Assembly: GCA_017463445.1 (NCBI GenBank)
Contig: JAFTPF010000088.1
Coordinates: 1-33,775 of the forward strand
Direction: 5' to 3'
Source of the DNA: Clostridia bacterium
Lineage (GTDB): Bacteria > Bacillota > Clostridia > Oscillospirales > CAG-272
Length of the DNA stretch: 33,775 nt
Position numbers and translations under genes: made by a program. This document shows, in pieces, positions 6,926 through 13,851 of this stretch. Position 1 is the stretch's first letter. Each line of letters begins with the position of its first letter. The notes beneath the pieces were generated by a model, which was given only the letters and a program-made list of their open reading frames with translations, made no database searches and had not been told where the DNA came from.

Positions 6926-7903
6926 TTATTCACCTATACAAAGCTTCACCAGATCGTCCACATTGGCGGTCGCCAGACACTCTACCGTATCCGCCGCGCC
7001 GTAGTAGATCTTCACCTCGCCGTCAGGCTCCAGGATCATGCCGCCGGGGAAGATGACGTGGGTACGGAATCCTTCGTCGGTCTCCCACGGAAGCTCGGGT
7101 GCGATCAGCGGCTCTTTGTACATACCCAGCACCTTGGAGGGATCCTCCAAATCCAACAGAGCAATTCCCGCATAATAGCACTTCTGCCAGCGATCCTCCC
7201 AGCCGTGCTTGCCCCGCTCATTGTCGCGGATAACACTGTGGAAGGCGATGAGCCAGCCTTTATCGGTCTTGACCGGAGGCGCACCGGGACCGATCTTGTC
7301 GTTGGCAAAGGGCACGTCCTCCACGCCCATCACCAGGCGGGTATTGCCCCAGAACTTCAGATCGGGGGATTCGCTGTACCACAGATCAAAGCGATCTCTG
7401 CCGCGGGAGTAGACCGGCATGGGACGTTCCAGACGGGCGTAGTTGCCGCCAATCTTCTCGGGAAACAGCACCATATTGCGGTTGTCCGGCGCAGACAGGG
7501 AGAGAATATCGAAGGTCTCAAAGTCCTCGGTGACGGCGATGCCGCCGCGGATGCCGTGACGGGTGTCCATGGCAAAGCAAACGTAGCACTTGCCGTCGAT
7601 GACGGTAAGGCGGGGGTCGTAGACCCGAAAAATCTCCTCGTCGCGCATGGCAAAGCAGGGCTTGTCGGAGGCTGTCCAGTGAACGCCGTCCTTGGAGCGG
7701 GCAAGCCCCAGATTGGTGCCGCGCAGAATATGATTATCGTAATCACCGTAATCGTTGCGGAAGAGCATGATGTACTCGCCGCCTACCTTGGCAACGCCTG
7801 CGTTGAAGATCAGCGCGGCGTTATAGGGAATGTCATCCTTGGTCAGGATAGGACGCTCCAGTTTTTTCAGACAGGGGGCGCTTTGAAAGTCTGTTTTGAT
7901 CAT
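6926..7903 (-). CDS. GH130 family glycoside phosphorylase/hydrolase
   Basis: The product has 325 residues, normal for GH130. Characteristic motifs are RGTNLGLARSKDG, VYDPRLT (Asp96, the expected catalytic acid), DNRNMVLFPEKI, LERPMP, GPGAPP with a following GWL, and YYGAADTVECLATANVDDLV near the end. GH130 enzymes mostly phosphorolyse beta-mannosides (mannosyl-glucose, beta-1,4-mannooligosaccharides, mannosyl-GlcNAc); which substrate applies cannot be read here. No signal peptide is present, so it acts on imported sugars. The start at 7903 has AAGGAA upstream and lies one base beyond the stop codon of the AraC regulator, so the two are co-transcribed. Confidence 0.92.
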   Translation of the reverse strand: MIKTDFQSAPCLKKLERPILTKDDIPYNAALIFNAGVAKVGGEYIMLFRNDYGDYDNHILRGTNLGLARSKDGVHWTASDKPCFAMRDEEIFRVYDPRLTVIDGKCYVCFAMDTRHGIRGGIAVTEDFETFDILSLSAPDNRNMVLFPEKIGGNYARLERPMPVYSRGRDRFDLWYSESPDLKFWGNTRLVMGVEDVPFANDKIGPGAPPVKTDKGWLIAFHSVIRDNERGKHGWEDRWQKCYYAGIALLDLEDPSKVLGMYKEPLIAPELPWETDEGFRTHVIFPGGMILEPDGEVKIYYGAADTVECLATANVDDLVKLCIGE

Positions 7904-7904
7904 A

Positions 7905-8774
7905 TTATAATTCCTTTTCAATAGATCGCACCGGTGAAACGGTGCGCAGATTGGATTTTCGGAATTGCTCCGGCGAGATGCCAAAGCTATCCTTGAAGGC
8001 ATTGGAGAAGTATGCCGCGCTGTTGAAGCCGGACTGATCGGCTACCTGCTTGACCGACAGGTCGGACATCTTCAGCAGGCTGACGGCAAACTCCAACCGT
8101 AGCTTCTGCACGTAAGACGAGAACTTCACGCCGGTCTGCTTTTTAAAGTATTCGCTAAAGTAGTTGGGGGTCAGGTGGACCTCCTTTGCTACCTCTTCCA
8201 CAGTGATGGAGCTGCGATAGTGGTTACGGATGTAGAGCACCGCCTCCTGGATCAGCGAATGGGCGTTTCCTTCTCCCGCATTGACTGCATTGCCTACCTC
8301 ACGTCCGCTGCGCAACAGCAAGACGCACAGCTGAATGATCCCCGCCATAATGTATTGGTCTCTGCCGTATTCGTCGCTGTTATATTCCTCGTGCAAACGG
8401 TCAAAGATCGGTTTGACCTGCCAGGACAGCCCATACAGAGGCTGATGGAGCGTACACAGACAGGCACGAACCTCTGCGGGCAGGATCAAATCGGAGAATT
8501 TGATGTTGTAGATGACCAGCGGATCATCGGGCGATACGTTTTTGTAGCAGTGAAAATCCACGGGGGACAGCAGCGCAGCAGTGCCGGGCACGGCATCGTA
8601 TTCCTTGCCGTTGATGATCTGGACAGCGTGTCCGCTGCGAATGTATTCGAATTCGTAAAAATCGTGCCAATGGAGAGGATAGTCTTCGGAAACGTAATGG
8701 GTGATAATATCATAAAACATATCCCGGTCGAAATACTTGGCTCCGGTCAGTTTAATGGGCTTGTTCGAGTCCAT
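7905..8774 (-). CDS. AraC-family transcriptional regulator
   Basis: The product has 289 residues. The N-terminal cupin-like sensor includes HWHDFYEFEYIRSG (His35, His37) and a PGTAALLSPVDFH strand. The C-terminal 100 residues are a double helix-turn-helix: SITVEEVAKEVHLTPNYFSEYFKKQTG, and later the second signature VADQSGFNSAAYFSNAFKDSFGISPEQFR. It probably senses a sugar and activates the GH130 gene, with which it forms an operon. The divergent GH2 gene shares its upstream region and is a likely second target. The ATG at 8774 is chosen for GAGGT 6 bases upstream and a promoter just beyond; a longer reading to 8876 would cross that promoter. Confidence 0.93.
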   Translation of the reverse strand: MDSNKPIKLTGAKYFDRDMFYDIITHYVSEDYPLHWHDFYEFEYIRSGHAVQIINGKEYDAVPGTAALLSPVDFHCYKNVSPDDPLVIYNIKFSDLILPAEVRACLCTLHQPLYGLSWQVKPIFDRLHEEYNSDEYGRDQYIMAGIIQLCVLLLRSGREVGNAVNAGEGNAHSLIQEAVLYIRNHYRSSITVEEVAKEVHLTPNYFSEYFKKQTGVKFSSYVQKLRLEFAVSLLKMSDLSVKQVADQSGFNSAAYFSNAFKDSFGISPEQFRKSNLRTVSPVRSIEKEL

Positions 8775-8804
8775 AGATACCTCGCAATCATAATGGATGC
8801 CCCT

Positions 8805-8833
8805 ATTATAGAACATTCGGTTTGTAAAATCAA
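8805..8833 (-). promoter_or_regulatory. Promoter of the AraC-GH130 operon
   Basis: On the minus strand TTGATT (8833-8828) and TATAAT (8810-8805) are 17 bp apart, giving a start near 8798 and a leader of about 25 bases. Confidence 0.75.
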
Positions 8834-9020
8834 TTGGAAAATCGACCAATTCCGACGATAATCTAAGAATTTCCAATATTTTTTATAAAGAATTTTCAAG
8901 CAGTCGTAGATAAAACAATCCGTGCAAATTACATAGCAAAATCGAACAAGTTTCGTTCGCCGGGCATTCTGGACCACTTCAATATCTTTCATCCTTTCCG
9001 AAAGGGAGCTGCCCCTCTCT

Positions 9021-9049
9021 ATTGTACCGAAAAATTGAGCAGATCACAA
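9021..9049 (-). promoter_or_regulatory. Candidate second minus-strand promoter
   Basis: TTGTGA (9049-9044) and TACAAT (9026-9021) are separated by 17 bp on the minus strand. It would start a transcript about 240 bases before the regulator, possibly a long-leader form of the same operon. There is no separate support. Confidence 0.35.
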
Positions 9050-9104
9050 TATAAAAATCCTTGTTTCTTTTGTAATAATCTACGACCGTTACATGAGCGC
9101 GTTC

Positions 9105-9139
9105 GATTGCACAAAAGGGATCTGCCGTTTTGTGCAATC
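9105..9139. promoter_or_regulatory. Perfect 12-bp inverted repeat, probable operator
   Basis: GATTGCACAAAA (9105-9116) and TTTTGTGCAATC (9128-9139) are exact complements with an 11-bp spacer, so the half-site centres are 23 bp (about two helical turns) apart. It lies about 65 bp upstream of the -35 box of the GH2 gene, between two divergent transcription units, which fits a regulator binding site. A related word TTTGCACA follows at 9161. Confidence 0.6.
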
Positions 9140-9202
9140 TGTCAAAAATTACTTCCCCGCTTTGCACACCTCGACGAATTTTATCGGATTGTTTCCAAAC
9201 GG

Positions 9203-9231
9203 TTGACGAGTCCGATTTGTTTTGATATAAT
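9203..9231 (+). promoter_or_regulatory. Promoter of the GH2 gene
   Basis: TTGACG (9203-9208) and TATAAT (9226-9231) with a 17-bp spacer. The short inverted words ATCGGA (9183) and TCCGAT (9211) bracket the -35 box. The leader then carries a 7-bp hairpin at 9254-9272 before the ribosome binding site GGAGG. Confidence 0.85.
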
Positions 9232-9287
9232 AGCCGTAGAAATTTTAAAAGATCCTGTCCCATACGGACAGGACACGGAGGTATCCT

Positions 9288-11003
9288 ATGAACATTCCAA
9301 GACCCGAATATCCCCGCCCTCAGCTGGTGCGCGAGCCCTGGGTAAATCTCAACGGCAAATGGGAATTTGAGATCGACAACGCTATGGTAGGCTTTGCCAA
9401 GAAGTACTACGAGCGGTAGCATCTGGACGGTGAGATCACCGTTCCCTTCTGCCCCGAGAGTGTCCTCTCGGGCATCGGCAACGTGGATTACATGAACTGC
9501 GTTTGGTACAAGCGCGAGCTGGACATCCCCGCCGACTGGAAGGGCAAGTCCATTCTCGTTCACTTCGGCGCGGTGGACTACTTCGCCAGAGTTTGGGTAA
9601 ACGGCAAGTTCGTGGGCGAGCACCGCGGCGGCTACACTCCCTTCTCGGTAGACATCACCGATGCGCTGCAGGAGGAGGGCAACTCCATCGTCCTCTGTGC
9701 CGAGGACGACACCAAGGGCGGTCATCAGCCCGTTGGTAAGCAGTCTCAGTGGTACTATTCCGCAGGCTGCTCCTACACTCGTACCACCGGCATCTGGCAG
9801 ACCGTTTTCATGGAGGCGGTGGACCGCTTCTATGTGAAAAACTTCAAGGTGGTCACCGATATTGAGACCGTATCCGCCGAGCTGACCGTTCAGCTGAACA
9901 ATTATGCAGTTGGTTGCCGTGTTACCGCCGAGGCATTCTACGATGGCGTTCCCATGGGCATCGGCTCCACGGTTGTCAACGCCATGAACGCTGTGATCAA
10001 TCTTCCCCTGATGGAAAAGCATCTGTGGGAGGTCGGACAGGGCAATCTGTACGATCTGAAGCTGACCGTGGAAAAGGACGGCGTGATCTACGATACCGTC
10101 ACCTCCTACTTCGGTCTGCGCTCTGTTGCATTGACTAACCGCAAATTCCTGATCAACGGCAAGAGCGTATTCGGACGCTGGGTGCTGGATCAGGGCTTCT
10201 ATCCCGACGGCATCTACACCGCTCCCAACGACGAGGCACTGAAGAACGACATCGTCCTCTCTATGCAGCTGGGCTTCAACGGCGCGCGCCTGCACCAGAA
10301 GATTTTCGAGCCTCGTTTCCTGTACTGGGCTGATAAACTGGGCTATCTGGTCTGGGGCGAGCACGGCAACTGGGGCATCAAGATCTGGGATACCGCAGAG
10401 ATCCGCAACTGGCTCCCCGAATGGATGGAAAGCGTAGAGCGGGACTTCAACCATCCCTCGCTGATCGGCTGGTGTCCCTTCAATGAGACCTGGGACAACG
10501 AAGGCAGACGGCAGTCCGACGATCTGATCAAGCTGACCTGGCAGGTCACCAAGGCGATGGACCCCACCCGTCCCGTCATCGACACCTCCGGTAACTTCCA
10601 CGTTGGTCCTTACACCGACATTTACGATATCCACGATTACGATCAGAATGTGGAGTCCTATACCGAGCGCATCGGCAAGGGTGTCTTCGAGACCTTCAAG
10701 GACCGCCAGAAGTGGTACGGTCAGCCCTTCTTCGTTTCCGAATACGGCGGAATCGGCTGGTCTCTCGGTAGCGGCGCATGGGGCTACGGCAACGCGCCCA
10801 AGACCGAGGAAGAGTTCATCGCCCGCTACAAGGGGCTTACCGAGGCGATGCTGAACAATCCCGACTGCTGTGCATTCTGCTACACCCAGCTCTACGACGT
10901 AGAGCAGGAGCAGAACGGTCTGATGTCCTACGACCGTCAGTTCAAATTCGATCCCCAGATTTTCTTTGCCATCAACACCCAAAAGGCGGCAATCGAGGAA
11001 TAA
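9288..11003 (+). pseudogene. GH2 family beta-glycosidase interrupted by an in-frame TAG
   Basis: The natural start is the ATG at 9288 (CGGAGG upstream), opening MNIPRPEYPRPQLVREPW, a typical start for this GH2 subgroup. Codon 44 (9417-9419) is TAG; the frame then continues unbroken for 527 codons with family-like sequence (HLDGEITVPFCPESVLSGIG). The downstream part has the sugar-binding domain, the immunoglobulin-like domain and the TIM barrel with acid/base Glu in PFNETWD (codon 400) and nucleophile Glu in FFVSEYGGIG (codon 485). The likely activity is beta-galactosidase, beta-glucuronidase or beta-mannosidase. A GTG at 9483 or ATG at 9492 could restart translation but would lack part of the first domain and a good SD. 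A point mutation from a sense codon such as AAG or CAG, a sequencing error, or readthrough are the options. Confidence 0.8.
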
Positions 11004-11015
11004 GAGGAACGGCTC

Positions 11016-11081
11016 AGGGGAACTTCTTGTAAGAAGTTCCCCTAAACTTTTTAATAAGGGGCGCAAATCCTTGCGCCCCTT
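11016..11081 (-). repeat. Double-hairpin dispersed element, copy C, acting as terminator
   Basis: Hairpin 2 is AGGGGAACTTCTT (11016-11028) with a perfect complement at 11031-11043. Twelve bases on, hairpin 1 is AAGGGGCGCAA (11056-11066) against TTGCGCCCCTT (11071-11081). Read on the minus strand the order and words match copies A and B, including the GCAAGNATTTGC core. It follows the GH2 stop codon and probably terminates that transcript. Confidence 0.8.
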
Positions 11082-11166
11082 TGGTTTGTTGACCGAGATC
11101 TGTGGTGCTGCCGTTCGGTCGGCTCGTGTTTACTTTCTGAATTTTGTGTGAATTTGCGAAAATGGG

Positions 11167-11195
11167 TTGATTTATTTGCAAATCTGTGTCATAAT
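11167..11195 (+). promoter_or_regulatory. Promoter of the isomerase lipoprotein gene
   Basis: TTGATT (11167-11172) and CATAAT (11190-11195) with a 17-bp spacer lie about 70 bases before the ATG at 11266. Confidence 0.65.
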
Positions 11196-11265
11196 GAAGG
11201 AACAAACGAAAAATCGATCATTATACGGAGGATCGCCCCGGCGATGCTCCGGCGAAAGGAATTTT

Positions 11266-12474
11266 ATGAAAAAAATCGCCACCCTTCTCCTTCTTGCAGG
11301 TCTGCTGACCACCTTCGCCTCGTGTGGCAGTGAAGGGACTTCGTCCAACACCACAAGCATAACTACCGTAACCACCGCTGCCGAGGAGGATTCCACCCCC
11401 AAATACGACGACGATGATCTGATGGTCTCCGAGGATTATCAGTTTGACCTGTCCAAATACGCTACCGTTCCCGCTCTGTCGGACATCAAGATCACCGCAG
11501 AGGAGCTGAACGAAAACTGGCTTGCCGAGGAAAAACTGGCTAAGGAATACTTCGCCGAATATGAGGATACCGCGGAAGGCTACGCCGCCGTGGACGGCGA
11601 TCTGGTGAACATCCACTACAAGGGCTACTCTGCCGACGAATCCCTGGAGATCACCGAAGAGACCATCGCCAATATGACCAACATCGCCTACGATGACGAA
11701 GGCAATCTGGGGGCAGGCCATGATCTGACCATCGGCTCCGACACCTTCATCGGTGCTTACGAGAGCGAAACGAATCCCGAAAAGAACAACGCCGGTTTTG
11801 AGGAACAGCTGATCGGCATGAAAGCCGGCGAGACCCGCACCATCACCGTCACCTTCCCCGACGACTACCTCAATTCGGAAGAGCTGCGGGGCGTGGTGAT
11901 CAAGTTTGACGTAACGGTCAACAGCATCAAAAACATCATCCTGCCCGAGCTGACCGACGAGATGGTCTCCGAATACACCTCCGAGCAGTTCACCGACGTT
12001 GCGTCCTTCAAGGCGTACATCCTGCGGTACTACACCGCCCAGCTTGCCTACGATGCCGTCGGAGAAGGCTCCACCTTCTCCTCCTATCCCGAGGAGCTGT
12101 TGGACCGGTATATTTCCGATTACGTCTATGACTACATCGATTATCTCTACGGCGACGAAGAGCTGACCGACGAAGAGATCAAGGTGGTCTTTGACGAGCA
12201 GTATAACGACGCCAAGAAAAACGCAGAAAGCACCATCGAGAGCCGTTTGGTAATGGAAACGCTCTTCCAGCGCCTGAATATCACGCTCACTTACGCAGAG
12301 TATAAAGAGGAACTGAAAAAGGATTTCGAAACCTATTCCTTCTACTATTATTACTACTACGGTCTGTCCACCGAAGCAGATGTAGAGGAATACTTCGGCG
12401 AGGATCAGCTGGTTCAGCAGTTCAAGTACGACAAGATGATGGAAGTTCTGCCCGATCACGTGACGGTGGAATAA
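11266..12474 (+). CDS. Lipoprotein with FKBP-type peptidyl-prolyl isomerase and trigger-factor-like regions
   Basis: The product has 402 residues. It begins with a lipoprotein signal peptide, MKKIATLLLLAGLLTT then FASC (Cys20), and a Thr/Ser/Asp-rich linker. An FKBP-like domain follows (about residues 95-225): DLVNIHYKGYSADES, TIGSDTFIGAYES, GFEEQLIGMKAGETRTITVTF and a closing FDVTVNSI strand. The C-terminal half is helical and acidic, with LPELTDEMVSEYTSEQFTD like the trigger-factor chaperone arm, and an unusual SFYYYYYYG tyrosine run. It probably folds secreted proteins at the outer face of the membrane. AAAGGA lies upstream of the ATG at 11266. It is a single-gene transcript ended by the hairpin at 12491. 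Confidence 0.88.
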   Translation: MKKIATLLLLAGLLTTFASCGSEGTSSNTTSITTVTTAAEEDSTPKYDDDDLMVSEDYQFDLSKYATVPALSDIKITAEELNENWLAEEKLAKEYFAEYEDTAEGYAAVDGDLVNIHYKGYSADESLEITEETIANMTNIAYDDEGNLGAGHDLTIGSDTFIGAYESETNPEKNNAGFEEQLIGMKAGETRTITVTFPDDYLNSEELRGVVIKFDVTVNSIKNIILPELTDEMVSEYTSEQFTDVASFKAYILRYYTAQLAYDAVGEGSTFSSYPEELLDRYISDYVYDYIDYLYGDEELTDEEIKVVFDEQYNDAKKNAESTIESRLVMETLFQRLNITLTYAEYKEELKKDFETYSFYYYYYYGLSTEADVEEYFGEDQLVQQFKYDKMMEVLPDHVTVE

Positions 12475-12490
12475 TCCGATCCCATACAAA

Positions 12491-12517
12491 AACCACGGCA
12501 CGCTGTGCCGTGGTTCT
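12491..12517 (+). terminator. Terminator of the isomerase gene (left member of a duplicated pair)
   Basis: AACCACGGCAC (12491-12501) pairs with GTGCCGTGGTT (12505-12515), loop GCT. The identical hairpin occurs again at 12656-12682, so the terminator is duplicated as a direct repeat on both sides of a 140-bp insert. Confidence 0.85.
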
Positions 12518-12521
12518 GAGT

Positions 12522-12650
12522 GTCGAAAAAGTCCATTGCTATTCCGAGGGGGAAGGAAAAACCATCTCAAACGCCGAAGTTTTTCCCCTCCCCTCGGGCT
12601 CCCCACCCCATTCCTTGGCTGGCGGCGTTCTAAATTTATAGTTTTTCGAC
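12522..12650 (-). mobile_element. Possible miniature element with inverted ends
   Basis: GTCGAAAAA (12522-12530) and TTTTTCGAC (12642-12650) form perfect 9-bp inverted ends around a 129-bp segment that carries copy 2 of the conserved-loop hairpin. The segment itself sits between two identical terminator hairpins. No transposase gene is present. The mobile status is inferred from ends, size and flanking duplication only. Confidence 0.4.
12544..12620 (-). repeat. Conserved-loop hairpin element, copy 2
   Basis: Inner stem GGAAAAAC (12555-12562) pairs with GTTTTTCC (12579-12586) and outer stem CCGAGGGG (12544-12551) with CCCCTCGG (12590-12597). On the minus strand the loop reads TTCGGCGTTTGAGATG, identical to copy 1 at 1527-1542, and AGCCAAGGAA is conserved at its 5' side. 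Confidence 0.75.
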
Positions 12651-12655
12651 AGGCT

Positions 12656-12686
12656 AAACCACGGCACGCTGTGCCGTGGTTTTTGC
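12656..12686 (-). terminator. Terminator of the MBOAT operon (right member of the duplicated pair)
   Basis: AAACCACGGCAC and GTGCCGTGGTTT pair around GCT. On the minus strand it follows the DHHW gene stop at 12689. It is the same sequence as the hairpin at 12491. Confidence 0.8.
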
Positions 12687-12688
12687 GT

Positions 12689-13792
12689 TTATCCCAGTTT
12701 CATAGAATTCAGCACCTGCGCACTGTAGAGGAAGAGGACGTCGGTGCTCTCGTCCGCTGAAAGCAGATCGGAGAAGCTGGACAGATAGGCAGGTCGGATC
12801 CAGCGCAGATCCACCAGCACGATCTCGGCGTAGCCCTCTGCCAGCAGAGGGGCAATGCTCCGTCCGAAGCTGTCGCGGAAAAGGATCAGCTTGCGGTCGC
12901 TGTCGGCATTTGGATTCTGCAGATGCAGGATCGCCGCTTCGCCGCCCAGATACAGGTCGTAGGCGTCGTCGCCCGCAAAGGCTTCGGTGTCGTAGACCGC
13001 ACCGGTCTTGCCGGTATCCAGCACCTTCAGAGTCAGGTCCTCGATGGCGTCGTTGGTCAGGTAGCGCATCACGTCCCGATCGGCGGGAAGCGCCGCTTGC
13101 CCGTAAAGGACGCCGTAGAACTCGCCTGCCGTTTTTTCGGTGAAGCCTGCCTCCCCAAAGGGTGGCAGATCACCGTTCAGCGCGGACCGCAGGGCTTCGT
13201 AGACCCCCTCCAGATTCTCCTGCTTCCAATGGATGTCGGTAGCGTAGTAGTCGGACAGCTCCAGCGTATCTCTGAGCGGGATCGCGGAGGCGTTCAGCCC
13301 GTCTCGGAAGATGCGGTCGATCTCGTGATAGTCAAGTCCCAGCGGCGCGTCCATATAGTAGGATTTGTCGGGGATGACGGCGTAGTAGGCGGGGCTGTTC
13401 GGGAAGTGGGTGTTTCGTACCTCTTCCAGAAGGTTAATGTTAGCGATAATGTTGGCGTCATTCATGGGGTAGAGCAGCTCCGCCAGACTGCCGTCATCGC
13501 TGTAGTAGCCGTTGACATCCTTCTGCAAGAGGACGTTATGCGCGAAGATACTTTTGAGAAAGCGCAGTTCATCCCGAAGGTAGAACTGATCACTGAGGTA
13601 GGTGTCCCACAAGGTGAAGTATTCGGAAAGATCCTCGGTCTCCGCGTAGACGGGGGTTTGCTCCAGCGGTCGCCGCTCGTAGACCGAATAGTCCTTGTCG
13701 GGCGACAGCCAGACAGCAATGCCGAAGAACGCCACAAACAGGCAGAAGGTCACCGCAGTGGCGATATGGCGGATGGTGGAGATAATTTTCAT
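12689..13792 (-). CDS. DHHW family protein, MBOAT partner
   Basis: The product has 367 residues with one N-terminal membrane anchor (about residues 10-30) and an extracellular SGNH-like domain of the AlgJ/AlgX or DHHW type. Visible marks are an AVIPDKSYYMD strand, the name motif as DIHW (Asp186, His188, Trp189), and RDSFGRS before the final strand, placing the candidate Ser at about 309. Such proteins work with an MBOAT acyltransferase to place acetyl groups on extracellular polysaccharide. AAGGAA precedes the ATG at 13792. It is the last gene of a three-gene minus-strand operon. Confidence 0.9.
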   Translation of the reverse strand: MKIISTIRHIATAVTFCLFVAFFGIAVWLSPDKDYSVYERRPLEQTPVYAETEDLSEYFTLWDTYLSDQFYLRDELRFLKSIFAHNVLLQKDVNGYYSDDGSLAELLYPMNDANIIANINLLEEVRNTHFPNSPAYYAVIPDKSYYMDAPLGLDYHEIDRIFRDGLNASAIPLRDTLELSDYYATDIHWKQENLEGVYEALRSALNGDLPPFGEAGFTEKTAGEFYGVLYGQAALPADRDVMRYLTNDAIEDLTLKVLDTGKTGAVYDTEAFAGDDAYDLYLGGEAAILHLQNPNADSDRKLILFRDSFGRSIAPLLAEGYAEIVLVDLRWIRPAYLSSFSDLLSADESTDVLFLYSAQVLNSMKLG

Positions 13793-13851
13793 AGCATTTC
13801 CTTAGGAAGGAGTTTTTTAGGGGGCGGGAAGAAGATCGTCGTTGCGGCGGC

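Larger units (their letters stand above)
8775..9287. other. Divergent regulatory gap between araC-type and GH2 genes
   Basis: This gap of about 510 bases is AT-rich and shows no convincing gene. It contains a minus-strand promoter for the regulator (8805-8833), a second candidate minus-strand promoter (9021-9049), a 12-bp perfect inverted repeat (9105-9139), a TTTGCACA half-site-like word (9161-9168), a plus-strand promoter (9203-9231) and a leader hairpin CCTGTCC-catac-GGACAGG (9254-9272). Confidence 0.7.

Noticed and set aside
8747..8992. Small minus-strand frame (81 codons) upstream of the AraC gene
   Set aside because: It has a GGAAAGG-like site and a candidate promoter before it, but the sequence looks non-coding, rich in Cys/Ile/Tyr with no domain, and it overlaps the regulator's promoter and start out of frame.
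9417..9419. TAG reassigned to an amino acid in this genome
   Set aside because: The intact methyltransferase gene at 22707-23879 ends with TAG at the expected length, and no other gene here contains internal TAG codons.
8979..11066. Long minus-strand open frame of 695 codons opposite the GH2 gene
   Set aside because: It is a shadow of the GH2 coding strand: no ribosome binding site, no recognisable domain, and the plus strand carries full GH2 motifs.
11221..12606. Minus-strand open frame of 461 codons opposite the isomerase gene
   Set aside because: It is a shadow of the lipoprotein gene and contains no plausible start signal.
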